Part shown: in pieces, positions 43,891 through 56,440 of the stretch
Layout: every line of letters starts with the position of its first letter
How positions within the stretch are numbered: position 1 is the stretch's first letter
Assembly: GCA_032622095.1 (NCBI GenBank)
Contig: CP136069.1
Coordinates: 84,032,958-84,096,957, forward strand
From: Siphonodentalium dalli
Lineage: Eukaryota > Mollusca > Scaphopoda > Gadilida > Siphonodentaliidae
DNA length: 64,000 nucleotides
Direction of reading: 5' to 3'
Translations under genes and position numbers: made by a program
Notes under the pieces: generated by a model
Seen by the model: only the letters and a program-made list of their open reading frames with translations
Databases searched by the model: none
What the model was told of the DNA's origin: nothing

Positions 43891-45119
43891 CCAGTTGATA
43901 TGTTTTATCATAATGGACCAGAATAGCCACATATTATGGTTCATCTCAGTTCCGTTTCAAAGTTCTGCCCATTTCCTTTCAATAATATGGCAAGAATCAC
44001 AAAAGAGGTTCTCCGCCAAATTTCATACTGCAACTTTAAAATGAATTTGTCATGCCCCATACGGAACTGGGACAAACATAATAGAACGTGGTTGTCAGCT
44101 TATTAACTAACACGTATAATAACCAAGTGAGTCACAATTTAATACCTTGTCGGATAACGCAGAGAATAATGTTCGGGATATATGTACAAAAATAACTTTT
44201 TACAAATTTGGTTGCCATTTTGGAAGCCATCTTGAGCAATTTGGTCTATAAACACCGTAGTGTGACACATTTAAGATAGACCAAAACAATAAATACCTTT
44301 GATACCAATGATAGTTGCATTTTACTTAAAAAAATTGTCCAATTGTCCAATTTTTGCCGATATTTATGTCAAGTTTGTGAGAGAAATATCCAATATTTCT
44401 GGTGATGTCAGTGGTGACAATAGAAACAATGATCCATGGTGCATCAGACATGTAAGTATTCAATGTATATAATACAGATTAGCCAATTGTATATATCAAC
44501 CACAACTTGTAAGCCATTGCAGGACACCCTGGGACAATATTTACCATTTTTCATATTTTCGGCGGCCATTTTGGAAATGTTCTACACCAATTTCATTCCC
44601 ATTGAAGTAAAACATCCGTCCAATAAAATAAAGCACATAGTTGTTGACATTCTATATTAACATCCTGTGTGGTTTGTCGTTAAAATGACTATCAGACCGT
44701 CTTGCAAAAAAAATCGAAACTTTCACCCCTCTTTTTCAAATCCTCTTTCTGTATCTATTACTGAACCCTCGTCAATGGCAAATGTCTTAAAATGACGCTA
44801 TAATATCACGCTTGATGCCTGTCTCAAAAACATTGCCATTTACTAAGGATTAATGTGAAGAAAAATGGAAGATATGGTGAGATATTAATTAAATTTCCTA
44901 TTTTCGTGAATATGACGTCATTTTTCGGCGGAATTAGAGGAAATGGCGGCCATCTTGGATTCAAATGGCTCTAGCACCTAGTAGGGCCACCTTTATTTTT
45001 CGGTGAAATCCGGATTCTTTATCTGGATACCATAGGGAACAATAAAAATAAGGTTATTTGTAATCATCGGGGGGGGGAGGGGGGGGGGGTGCAGGTGGAC
45101 CTTATTGGCTCCCCGACTA

Positions 45120-46096
45120 TAGGGCAATTGTTTCTTTTCATGTTGTCGATATAAGCAAATCCTTGAGATGGATATGTGTGAATGGTGTTTTTATCTTTTA
45201 GGGGCAGAAGTTTATGCAGTTTGTTCTTATTTAACAACTCAGTTGAATATTCATGCTTTTTCTGCCATTAAAATTTCATTAGATTGCAACCAATTTTATA
45301 GCCATTTCTTTCTGGACCTGGGTTGCTGTTATTTGGTTTACACCAAGCCTATATTATTTCCACTTATCATGTTACATACACTCTATCATAAATACACATA
45401 TGTTCGTGTTATGCTCGTATTTAAGACAACCATGCTGGACACCATCTTGAATTATAAAAGTTCCCCAAAGCGGAGTTTGGATATGTTGTTTTGTGGATAT
45501 AATTATGTGCATGTATTGACACCAAAATTGACTTGTTACCAATTTGTTCTAGGTTGACCCTGCATTTTTACTTCAGCAACCACACTAATAGGGATACCAG
45601 AGGTTATACCATTGCTATGTCTGTATATAGGCATATGGTGTATACATGCAACTGCTATTTCAACCTCCGAAACATTTTCAGAAACAACTTTCAGGAGGGC
45701 AAGATGCAAAATCATAATACAATGCATGTGCCTCAAAGAAGCAATTATGTCGCTACTGTGTATTGTATTTGTATTCACAGTAAGACTACATTAATTTGAA
45801 CCTCTCTCATGTACTGTGCAAGGTGTGTCCATGCATCGCCGAGATGGGCCATTAAACAGGAACTTATGCCCCTAGAAGCATCAAAGAAAATATTGCTTAT
45901 TGATCCAAAATCAGCACATTTAACTGCGCACCTACATTTTTCAAAATCGAAGGACAGCTCAACATGTGATCTCCTCTGCCGCCCCTATATACACTGCTGT
46001 TATATATCATGGTACTATATAGAAAGGGGGTATGGCAGATGCAGTGTGCGTTACATGCAAGCCCCTGTGATAACCTCCAGCAACGGCAATAACAAC
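45120..46096. other. Unassigned stretch
   Basis: Holds a 129-codon frame (45168-45557) and part of a 137-codon frame (45809-46222). Both are Cys/Tyr/His-rich without a recognisable domain; the second runs into a MITE. I see no supported gene. Confidence 0.35.
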
Positions 46097-46310
46097 TACA
46101 GTATTGGCCTAAGTAATCGACTCATTAACCACAGCAGAATTATGGGTAACTTTTCAGGATTTAGTCAGAAATATGGCTTGTTGCCATTCATCGAAAAGCT
46201 CTCGGGGAGACCTTTCGGATGAATGGCAATAAGCCATATTTCCGACTAAATCCTGAGTTACCCATAATTCTGCTGTGTTTAAGGAGTCGATTACTTAGGG
46301 CATTACTGTA
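46097..46310. mobile_element. TA family hairpin MITE, copy 7
   Basis: TACAGTATTGGCCTAAGTAA ... CTTAGGGCATTACTGTA. Confidence 0.8.
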
Positions 46311-46380
46311 GTATCGCATTGCTTTAGATTCTGCAATTTGTACTGGTAGAAACTCTCAAAATATGAGAAATTTATATTAA

Positions 46381-46750
46381 AGTGATGTGAAACACTCCGG
46401 TATGGTGATGAACTCTAAATGGCGATTAATCTTGTTCAAAGTAGTATTTTTTACAAATATTATATCCATATTAACCACACACACACCATCATTCTTATAT
46501 ATTAATTAAATGCAGTCACTCTCGGTAGCGAAATTGTTTTTGTTAGTTTATCGCCGATAGATGCGTCCCAAATCGAGTAGTATATTATTTACAATTGAGC
46601 GTAGTTCTGACGATGTTTTCTATGGAGTGGTATGGTCAATTTGCTTTAGATTTTCGGCGATGTTAGCAAAATACTACATTGCTCCAGTTGGCATAGGCCT
46701 GGTTACTAACTGATCAGTTTCACGCACCCGAACAAGTACATAATATGTCT
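46381..46750 (+). mobile_element. TTAA family e element, copy 2 (intact)
   Basis: TTAA (46377-46380), AGTGATGTGAAACACTCCGG ... GTACATAATATGTCT, TTAA (46751-46754). Shows the site uninterrupted where copy 3 carries a 1.17-kb insertion. Confidence 0.75.
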
Positions 46751-46754
46751 TTAA

Positions 46755-47430
46755 TGTTATCGCAATTACAAGATATAAACCCGACAGTTTCAGTTTATTT
46801 TCTGCTGAAAACTCTACACACCCGGAAAAAGGACCGGATCATTCCAAGACGGTGTCTGGCCCAGTTTTGAAGTCAGTTAATGAGTTAGAAAATTTTGTGT
46901 CTTTTTGTAGTGAGTTCAAAACAGTCAGGTGCATATTTTTAAATCCATTGGCGCTAGTGTCAGCAAGAAGGTAGTAGCCAAAAAGGGAAAATGACGGCTA
47001 TTATAGCAGCTATAAAATATCCAGTGTGGGAGTGGCCATCTATCATTTAACCCTTTCTAAACCAAACGTCCATAGAAATACACCGAGAAGAATGACGAAG
47101 GAAACTTTTCACTGTTTTAAAAAATTTATTGATATTTCAGACATCAAACGGTATGATCAGTATAAATATAAAAATATATAAATACATGCTTAATGTACAA
47201 CTGATGACTCGGGTTACACTGGTCAATAACACACATTCAAACGTTATTAAACTGTCTGTTTTAGTAAGCTATTAACAATATTGCTGTTTTTTTGTTTAAA
47301 TGTCGTCAAAATCACTAAACTTTCACTTAAAATCTAAAGATAAACACCATAAAACTTATTTCAGTTGTCTTCCGACATAATGGACTCTTTACTTTGATGA
47401 AATGTATTACAATGGGGATAATCTGGTGCA
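46755..47430. other. Unassigned stretch
   Basis: No feature recognised; TTTAACCCTTTCTAAACCAA at about 47048 resembles the left end of TTAA families b/c. Confidence 0.4.
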
Positions 47431-47667
47431 GCATTAAAGACCTTGTGCCAGTGCATTCTCTTATATATGCGAGTCTCCCGTAGGGAGCCTCGCATATATA
47501 AGAGAATGCACTGGCTTACAAGGTCGAGATAAATATTGTTGGGCCAATGTATTCTATTATATATGCGAGGCTCCATATAGGAGACTCGCATATATATAAT
47601 TATAAGAGAATCCATTGGCACAGGGTTTTTGCTAAATTTCAGGAAGCTCCAGTTATGGAAGGGTCAA
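47431..47667. mobile_element. TTAA family b MITE, copy 5, left end missing
   Basis: CTGGTGCAGCATTAAAGACC, two hairpins with TCTCTTATATATGCGAG, right end CTCCAGTTATGGAAGGGTCA. Confidence 0.75.
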
Positions 47668-48588
47668 ATATGTTTTTGACAGTAAACCAGTGTTTTGCCA
47701 GTAACTATCACTCTAATCAGTACGATCAAGAATTTATACACGATTTGACATACATGTGGAATCATTGATGTCTCAATACCCATGTACTTTTTGAGTGAAG
47801 AGAATAAACAAATTGAATTGATGTTGTGGTTTTAACTATTGAGTAGAATTTAAATTTTTTTAAATCCAACTACTGTTTATAACCCTGGGCACTTTGTAGT
47901 TTTGATAGTGTGTCATTGTACATTGTAATTAATATAAGCAAGTAAAGTTACAAATTATTTCAGTTCTAGATGAATCAGAAGCTGTAGACTAGTTGACAAT
48001 AATGGAACACAATATATGAACAGATAATAACAAATGCATATATTTGGCAAGATACATGGTAGAAATATCCAACTCTCTATATTTATGGATCCTCATACCC
48101 TAAAAATAATTGAATTAGTAAAAAAAATTATATAAAAACTTGCGAACAGCCCTTATTTTATTTCACCCGAGTTAAGTGGGGTGTATAGAAAATAAAAAAA
48201 AAAAAATTAAAAAAAACAGGGGCCAGAGTTAAACTCTCAAATAGAAATAATCCAGATTGGCTGTCATTGAGTTTAACTAGACCCATCAGGAGCCTTTCTG
48301 AACAAATTTTTTTTTTTCTTCCACATGGCTAATATTAGAATACATGTAGATATTACATTCAATTTAGAATTTTTTTTTTATCCCACTACCCAATTTTGTA
48401 ATAGAATGAAGGAAAACAAATATATATCCCCCCCCCCCCCCCCCCCGGGCCCATCCTGCCCTATTTGAAAAATTATCATATCTGTGTCAAATGAAAAAGT
48501 TGTTTTATAGCAGTTGTAATAAATATAGCACTATTAATAATAAGAAGTGTCAGTGACACTGCAACACAAGCTTTAAAAGGAACTATTA
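47668..48588. other. Unassigned AT-rich stretch
   Basis: Poly-A, poly-T and a long poly-C run (about 48428-48446). No gene recognised. Confidence 0.4.
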
Positions 48589-49517
48589 TAGGGCTTCATG
48601 GTTTATCAATATCATATCGAATATCGATATATTTATAATTATTGATTCGATGTCGAGTTAAAATATCTAGTATGATATATGTAGATGTTTCTTTGAACAA
48701 GTTATGTTCGTTTGTGTTAGCCATTTTGCTGTAATTGTTGTGTGTTATTTTGTTCCAATGCTGTATTAATTGAATAAGCATATATTAGTTCGAATTAATG
48801 TTTAGTGTTTACTTTCAATTACAACCAGAAGTGACATGAAAATATTTTGTATTCAATGAAAATACGAAAACGACTCATGCTCATTCATGACTTTTCATCA
48901 AAGGAAATGTATACAAATGCAATTAATTTGGATTTCAATATATAGAGGATATCCACACATTATCAGTGGATATGGGTTATATCTCATGAGTGATGACAAA
49001 ACATTGAATTTCCACAAGTGGCTTTAGCCACGAGTGGAAATTCAAATGTTTTGTCATCACGAATGAGATTTAACCCATATCCACTGAAAAAGTGTGGATA
49101 TTCTGTTTATTATATACTTTAGTTACTTGCCTATGGCCCCCCAATGAATGTCAATATATCAGAAATTTCAAGCTGACACATTACACCCAAAAAAATAGTC
49201 CCATATTTAAAACACTCAAAAAGTATAGATTTTGTATTTAGTATATACTTTCGTTACTTGCCGATGGCCCCCAATGAATGTCAGTACATGATGCGTGCAG
49301 GAAATCATTCACTATGAAGTATAACCTGACTACACACATGAGGATCCATACAGCGCAATAATACCAGTGAGATATCGATATCTCACTAGTGGGATATCAC
49401 TTATATCTCACTGCTAAAACCTTATAATTCATGGGCAAGTATATAATAAATACTCATATCTCGATAAAAAATTTGATATCGTATCGATAATTCTTTTAGT
49501 CAAACTGTGAAGCCCTA
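48589..49517. mobile_element. hAT-like element, 929 bp, containing a long palindrome
   Basis: Ends TAGGGCTTCATGGTTT and AAACTGTGAAGCCCTA, subterminal ATATCGATA-type repeats. No clear 8-bp duplication in the flanks (AACTATTA versus GTACTACA). Holds a 153-bp palindrome at 48949-49101. Confidence 0.5.
48949..49101. repeat. Long near-perfect palindrome
   Basis: Arms ATATCCACACATTATCAGTG ... through ATGACAAAACATT to the centre CCACAAGTGGCTTTAGCCAC, and back. Followed by two direct copies (about 49118 and 49249) of GTTACTTGCCTATGGCCCC / CAATGAATGTCA. Confidence 0.8.
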
Positions 49518-49568
49518 GTACTACAAGAATAAAAGCAATCCAGGCATAACTGTTGATTATTTATTTAA

Positions 49569-50052
49569 AAGGCCCACTTAATTTCGAACCCCCAGATTAC
49601 ATTATATAAAATATATGCCATATTATATACCATTTGAATGAGGAAGCTCCAAAACATTGTATTATCAACTTATCACGTGTAATAAACTGTGAACATGTTG
49701 TTTTTGTTGAGTTACCTACATGTTTTTGTCATCTAGATTGTAGTAAAAAGTGTATTATTTTCAATGGAGGGGGAATAACGCTATATCTTAAAGATAAGAG
49801 TTATTCCCCTTCCATTGAAAATTCATCTTTAGTTTTATTTCTGTTGCATTCTGGGAGCCAAAACGGGGGAATCTTTCTCTGATTTCAGCTATTTTCTATT
49901 TCTCTATGGGCATCTTCAGAGACACAGATGCTTCAAATGGTGATAAATTATAGTATTTCAATCATATTTTATGGCATAGATTGTTATTAAAACCGTATAT
50001 CAAGTCACTATAAAAAAAATAATCAGTGACTCGAAAATTAAGTGGACCTGTA
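49569..50052 (-). mobile_element. TTAA family d element, copy 1
   Basis: AAGGCCCACTTAATTTCGAA left and TCGAAAATTAAGTGGACCT right. TTAA at 49565-49568; right flank GTAA. Internal palindrome around 49760-49830 (TTTTCAATGGAGGGGGAATA / TATTCCCCTTCCATTGAAAA type). Confidence 0.65.
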
Positions 50053-51140
50053 ATTCCATAACAAACTGAATTATTTTTTAAAGATCCACATAATTTTCAA
50101 GCCCTAATTATTTATTTTCCAAAGTTTTATGCATCAACCACCAGTATATTATAAAATAGGGACAAAAATATATTCCACAGTTATCAAACATCTGTTGTTG
50201 GAAGATACACCCCCCCCCCCCTAATTTTTAACCGAGAATCCTTTGTGCATGGGATAATAAAGGTGTTCATTGTTAGTATTTTCTTAATGTGGTAATGATA
50301 AAGAGCATTTGTCTCACACCTGTGCTGAAGTTGAAAATAGCTAAAACATTTCTGCAACTTCGACTTCGGTAATGTCCTCACATGGTATATGAAGTCCATG
50401 TGTTAGTATATCATGATTTTTTTCATACCTATTTTGATTGCCAAGTTTGCCAGGATGTCACAAAAGAGATAATTTACTATGACTACATCTTGAATGTTAA
50501 AGATGAACAATTCAAACTGATTAAAACAACATAATTAATGAATAAAAAGAAAACCATACTCTATGATTCTATATAAGAATGGATAGCAATCATTCACAAA
50601 CAACATGTAACAACAAATATAGAATATATTAATAAATGAATCAAACATGCCGCAACCAATAATATATGACCAAAAAAAAATATATAAACGTGTGGTGATG
50701 TAAACAGTTTGAGATCCCATGTGTGAATGTAGATTACTCTCTAACAATTAGCACCATCATTCTTCTAAGATAACAAATCTATATGTGGAGGAACACATTA
50801 CCATTGCCATGATAACCAACATTATTAATTAGATATCATATTTTTGCCTTAGAGCAACCAATTATCACCACAAACTCGGCTGATAATCCCCCAAAACTCA
50901 GCTGATTACCACAAAAACTCGGCTGATAAAAGTTGTGACATCAACAAGCAAAGCAAGGTGTTTACATCAACCAAATTTGTTGTTCAGGGGACGTATAAGT
51001 AATAGTCATGGTCTGATATAAGCCTGATGAGAATTTCTAAATTGTCAAAGCCAGATGAAAATTTTCATGTACTTATAGGTATGTTTTGATATGTATAGTC
51101 CCCAATTACAAATCTATTATAAGACACTTCACACCTCCAT
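50053..51140. other. Unassigned stretch
   Basis: 50535-50760 (ATTGGTTGC, TTCATTTGTTGTTACATGTT type) is an inverted diverged copy of 26580-26760. Poly-C at about 50210. Confidence 0.45.
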
Positions 51141-51144
51141 TTAA

Positions 51145-52685
51145 AGTTATGTGAAACACTCCAGTAGGGTAATCAAATAGAAATGGAGAATAATCTTGTT
51201 CAAAGTAGTTATTTTTACAAATATTTATCCAAAATGACAACAAACACCGACATTCTTATATATTAGCTAAATACAATGACTATCGGTGGAGAAATCATTT
51301 GTGTTAGTTTATCGCCGAGAGTTACATCCCGAATCGAGATGTAAATATTTACCTTTGAGAGTAGTTCAGACGATGTTTTCTCTGGAGTGGTATGGTCGAT
51401 TTCTTGGAAATTTGTGCAATGTTAGTAGAATGCTACACTCCCCTAATTGGCATAGCACCTGATAGTCCAAGTCTTCTTGTACTAAAACCAGCTAAGATAT
51501 TGGGATGGCAATGCTGATGTTTAGTCCAAGCCCGCTTGTATACCAATCCTATCACACGAGTTACGCCCACGATCTGTGGCGGGAATTTGTGGTGTATTTT
51601 ACTCGATTTACCTAGCAAATCAATACATGATGCTATATACATCGGAAAGGCTTACATCTTATGGTCATAATGGTGTATAATAATCTAACTTTAATGTTAA
51701 ATTACACATAGAATATTCCGGTTGATTGCCACAAACATCGATTTGTTTCTCTGTTTGTTTACGTTTTAACCGAAAGCCGAAGTGGTCCGAATAAGTTCGG
51801 CATAATCCGCTGTTTGTTCTGGGAATTCTACTTTCAGTTTCTATATATAGCGCGGGTTTTCCGAACAAAAATGGCGAAAACCGATCGCCCGAAAGTCCAG
51901 TTTTCTATGTGCTTTCAGAACAATTCCCGCACTAAAAACTTAATGACATAATGGAGGATCAGAACGGTAGTTTTGTTGACAATTTTCGCAAGCAACTTGT
52001 CAAAATTGGAGCAAATTAGAACTCTTGTGTCTGACTTGCCATGCGTGTGATGTGCATTTTGACATCTGTGTTGATAAAATAATCGGAGAACCGAATCACA
52101 CAGTTTCGAAATATAGTTCTTCCGTTTTAGTGGGACTTTTCAAACTTAAGGTTCATTTATTTAGTGTATTACATTTATATCTCCAATGTTTAATTAATCT
52201 ATTTATTATTTTATTTATTGACACACATAATTACGATTACAATGGAGAATTCATCGTAATTTGCGTTGTTGTCCAAAATCTACGGAATATTTTCAACGGA
52301 AAATGCCGAACACAGTTTGCGAGGTCAACCGAGTTCGCATACTTTTAAAAAATTGTAAACATTGAGGTAAATGTCTCTTTTCGCATTAAATTACCGTTTT
52401 AAATTCACAACTGATGTGGGTTTCAGATAAAATAGCATGTCTTCTGTGGAAAATATCCGTTTATTGTCGCAATTGTGATATTTTATTTCATATAATTGTG
52501 GTTTTATTTGAGCGGGTCACTAACGCTTAAGCCGTGTCATAAGCGAGCATATAGGGCGGTCTTGGACTAAACACCAGCATCGCCATCCCAATATCTTAGC
52601 TGGTTTTAGTACAAGAAGACTTGGACTAAGCACCTGAGTACTAACTTAAAGGTTCCACGCACCCGAACAAGTACATAATATGTCT
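51145..52685 (+). mobile_element. TTAA family e element, copy 3, interrupted
   Basis: TTAA (51141-51144), AGTTATGTGAAACACTCCAG ... TAATATGTCT, TTAA (52686-52689). Split by the element 51463-52628. Confidence 0.75.
51463..52628. mobile_element. Element with 9-bp target duplication, 1166 bp (Mutator-like by duplication size)
   Basis: Inverted repeats of about 75 bp starting TAGTCCAAGTCTTCTTGT; TAGTCCAAG (or TTAGTCCAAG) recurs at the inner edge. Exact 9-bp flanks AGCACCTGA at 51454-51462 and 52629-52637. The uninterrupted relative at 46381 confirms the insertion. The interior (GAACAATTCCCGCACTAA, GCAAATTAGAACTCTTGTGT) recurs at 55880-56210. The 107-codon frame at 52025-52348 has no recognised domain. 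Confidence 0.85.
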
Positions 52686-52839
52686 TTAAATGTCCTCAAG
52701 GCACTCGTAGCAAGTACAAAGTGAACAGTTATTGAAATTCTGCCGATAAAATGATAAATATCAACATATGAGAATGCCACTGTATTACCAAATATTATAA
52801 CATAACAAGAGCATTGCTAGGGCGTAGCAATATACCCCT

Positions 52840-53000
52840 GTGGTAATTTCAACAATGGGCCATAACTCAGTTAAAAATAGTTGGGCAGAACCCAAATTCG
52901 AACTTGACTTGTATTTTGGGCCAGTTACTCACATACCAAATTTCATTCCATTCAATTCAGACTTACTAAAGTTATCATCGGGAAACGAAAAAAGCGAATG
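52840..53000 (-). repeat. Single inverted unit of the 27.7-kb tandem repeat
   Basis: GGGCCATAACTCAG, ACATACCAAATTTCATTC, AAAGTTATCATCGGGAAAC. Confidence 0.6.
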
Positions 53001-53655
53001 GACGGAGAGATGGCTAGACCAAAAACAAAATACGTTGTTTTTTTCAAAACGGGCGTCTAAAAACATAGTTTCTTCTCAAGGTGTCAAAACTTCACTCATT
53101 ACAGTATTTGGCAAAAATATTACGCAAAGTGTTATAAGTAATGCTTTCTTTGTTAATACCAAGAAAATATAATGCTGAGCGACTTGAGCAGGGTTCGCGC
53201 TACCACTTGCCAAATTAGCCAATGGCAAAAATAATTCACATTTGGCAAAAAATATTTTCATTTGGCAAAAGTCTTGGCAAGACACATTTTAATTCCTCAA
53301 TAAAGTTGAAAATATCGGTTAATCAATACCATTCATTTTAGGAAATTATTACAATGGTACCTATATTAGTTGTGTTTTATATCGTTTCGGAAAAGTAACA
53401 CCTCCTTTAAGATATAATATATCCCATCCTTTTGTCATTGTTTCCATTTTAGAGTTACTGTTCTAATAAATCGATCACGGTGATTGTTGACAATACTGAC
53501 TTACTGTGGATATTTACAATGTTTTCAGCAGGTATATCGTTGTTGGAAGATTATTGATATAAATGAAAATAAGAACAAATTGGTTCTTTTTTTCATGTTC
53601 AACAAAATTTGTATAATTTTTCAGCTGTACCCACTGTGAACGCTTTGAGGCACTT
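53001..53655. other. Unassigned stretch
   Basis: TTGGCAAAA repeats at 53200-53280 after GCAGGGTTCGCGCTACCA, which may be one end of an unrecognised transposon. Confidence 0.4.
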
Positions 53656-53886
53656 TAACCTGATATTCATGATGGGAGCTGCACTGGTGCAGCATTAAAA
53701 ACCCAGTGCCAGTGCTTTCTCTTATATATGCGAGTCTCCCATAGGGAACCTCACATGTATAAGGGAATCCACTGGCTTACAAGGTAAAGGAAAATTGTTA
53801 GGCCTATGGGAGACTCGCATATATAAGAGAATGCATTGGCACAAGTTTTTGCAAAATTTCAGGAAGCTACAGTCATGGAAGGGTTA
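53656..53886. mobile_element. TTAA family b MITE, copy 6, internal deletion
   Basis: TTAACCTGATATTCATGATG ... AGTCATGGAAGGGTTAA; the second hairpin has lost its left arm. Confidence 0.7.
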
Positions 53887-54894
53887 AGTTAATAAATTAA
53901 GATATAGTGCATCAATATCTGCTTCACATACATGTATAATAACTAGATGGTGCATAGAATAATAATGACATCGGATATATTTTTGCCTCATGAGGCTGGC
54001 AGTGGATTTGATCTGCATTGTGATGGGTGGATATTTGTAATAATGATGTATTAAGTCCAATAGGTATTGTTTAAATGAGTGGATACTTTAGAATTGGAGA
54101 GATGACGACATGATAACATGAACTGCAATGTACAGAAGAACATTAAAATAAGGCCATAAAAATAAAAATAGGTGTTCTCAGGTGCATCCCTCGTCACTGA
54201 AATTAACAACAAAAAATGTCTCGTCAAACATTTTTTCCCCCAAACTTTTCTGTATAAATATTGGATTTGAACAATGATAATGCATAACAATAAATTGCAT
54301 CCCGCCTTCATCTCAAAATTTACATCTAATTGCCTGAGAACACAGATATTTTATTTTAAAGGCTTAAGTATTTAAGAATCTGATCTAATGCCCCTAAATT
54401 ATTATTTCTTCGGCGATAAAACATATTTTAATTGATTTGAGGAACCCACCCGTCAAAGCTCAGAGTTATCAGATTTTGATTTTTGAAATCTGTTATTTAT
54501 TCACCAACTGGAATATTTGGCTGCCAGGCAAATATTCCCTGACTTCTTCCAGTAATAGTAGACATGCGCTGACGCCATTACGAGAGGACACACAAGGTCA
54601 CGGCTCCCTGTACGATCAGTGCATCAGTGTCGATCGAAAATTAAATTTGGAAGAGACGATGAAAAGTATCATCATCAACATGAATAGTTGATGTGCGGAT
54701 ACATACATATTCTTATTAACAAATCTGTAATCATGTTTTATTGATGCAAATAGAAACGTTATATGGCACCATGCTGCTTACATGTGGAATTACTATATGT
54801 GGTTACATTTGTGATAACACGTGAATTTGAACTATTTTGTTGTCCAATTTGGACGTATTAATCTTATATGGTGCTACCATACTTGTAGAAGATA
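53887..54894. other. Unassigned stretch with a family a fragment
   Basis: 54361-54500 is a minus-strand fragment of TTAA family a (GAGGAACCCACCCGTCAAAG, CTCAGAGTTATCAGAT). Otherwise no feature recognised. Confidence 0.45.
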
Positions 54895-55296
54895 CAGCCC
54901 TGTTAATTAGCAGCAATTTGCCAAGACTAAGAAAATGCCTAAGCCAGAAATTGTTCTTTGGCTAAATAGCATAGGATCCACATCGTTGCATGCTCTGCAC
55001 ATATAACTTTAGTTTACAATTGGAACTTGGTCGATTATCATATCATTCATGGCAAACTTTGGTTGGGCCTGGTTTAAAATTGCTGATTATCAAAATAATG
55101 CTTGTTATCTCAGTAGTCCTTGTTATCAATAGAATTTTTTATGTCTGCAGACTTCCACAGTGCAACATTAAAACAATGTGTTTCAATTTTGTAAAAAACA
55201 TTGGCAGGCTCTGAAATTTGCCTAGGCTAAATAACAGCAGATGAAATTTCTTTTTGCCTCGGCTCAGCCGATACCCGATGGTAATTAACAGGGCTG
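54895..55296. mobile_element. Short inverted-repeat element, CAGCCCTGTTAATTA ends
   Basis: CAGCCCTGTTAATTA and TAATTAACAGGGCTG, with AAGATA directly flanking both sides (54889-54894, 55297-55302). Internal GCCTAAGCC and GCCTAGGCTAAAT-type text. Family uncertain. Confidence 0.6.
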
Positions 55297-55302
55297 AAGA
55301 TA

Positions 55303-56440
55303 GCATCATATTCTAGATGATTTCATGAGTATTTCTTAGATATGGCTCCAACCTGAAATTTCGATTGCAAATCAATTAATTCAAAATTCCAATCGGGGTT
55401 CGCAGTCAGGTGTTAAGATTTATAAATGCAAAAGATATCTTCATGTTGTATGTTGAATTTTTATATTTTATCTGTCACATTGATGTTGCAATCAGTACCA
55501 TATGTTCAGATCTGTTCAATTAGAGATTTATTGTAACAATCAGAAAGTTATTTTTCTCTAAAAATTAAGGTTGTACGGTCGCGTGCATAGTGCATTCGCC
55601 AATCATAGTCAACCAACAATGAAAGCTGGGTAGAATGCAGATTTTTAGGCACCACCAAGGGCGGTTAGCCTTATTCATGTATCTGGGGATGTCCGTCAGT
55701 TATTTACCAGGGGATGGTGGTTTCTATATACAGTGGAGTGATTCCACAGGGAATATAACCCTCTGCATAGTCGTTGGTGACCATTAATATTGACTTCGAG
55801 ATGCGACACTGTGGTTGAAATGACTGGCTCTAATGTGATCATTGTCACTATGTACCATCTCTACAAGAGCACACCAGTCTGTGGTTTTCTATATCTAGCG
55901 TGGGTTTTTCCCGACAAAATGGCGAGACCACGATCGACCAAAGTCAAATTTCCTATGTGCTTTGAGAACAATTCCCGCACTAAGCACTTATTGACAGAAT
56001 GGAGAAATAGAGCAGTAGTCTTTTTGACAATTCGGATACTCCTTAGCAAAATGGCAGCAAATTAGAACTCTTGTGTTTGACTTGCCATGAATGTTGTCGT
56101 CCATATGCGTTTTTACTTTTGTTTTGATAAAATAATCAGAGAACCAAATCACATCGTTTCGCAATATAGTTCTTTGATTCTAGAGGGACTTTCCTAACTT
56201 AAGGTTCGAAATTACACAAATGTTGTACGAAATGTTTTGTGCTTAATAAGGCCAACATGTTGCTCTGTTCGCAAATGTGGGTAAAATGTTGCCGCAGTCT
56301 TACCAAATCATCAACTTGACATCAAGGGAGGTAAACCCTGCATGTTTTCAAGACAGTTTCCCATCACACTAAAAATTGAAGCCAAAACTTATACTACCTG
56401 CTGCGAACCCCGATTTCAAGAGAATAGGATGAAACAAAAC
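55303..56440. other. Mostly unassigned; copy of an element interior
   Basis: 55880-56210 matches 51840-52150 (TATAGCGCGGGTTTTCC-like, GAGAACAATTCCCGCACTAA, ATGGCAGCAAATTAGAACTC). The 91-codon frame over it at 55790-56065 is not preserved in the other copy. Confidence 0.5.

Larger units (their letters stand above)
39975..45117. mobile_element. Foldback element, 5.14 kb, minisatellite arms
   Basis: Ends GTCGGGGAGCCAATAAGGTC and complement, flanked by TA (39973-39974, 45118-45119). Arms about 2.9 and 2.15 kb converge on a short unique centre (about 42875-42960) bounded by GTGGCTATCGCTTT / AAAGCGATAGCCAC. The left arm holds an extra copy of a 344-bp segment (40157 and 40501). No transposase. The long open frames in it (41630-42193 minus, 43153-43672 plus) are translations of the minisatellite. 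Confidence 0.8.

Noticed and set aside
45168-45557. 129-codon frame
   Set aside because: No recognisable domain, AT-rich chance composition, no splice or start context and no second copy in the window.
45809-46222. 137-codon frame
   Set aside because: Its end is translated hairpin MITE sequence; the first part has no family features.
52025-52348. 107-codon frame inside the 9-bp-duplication element, considered as a transposase fragment
   Set aside because: No DDE, zinc-finger or other transposase motif could be seen, and the related region at 55880-56210 does not keep the frame.
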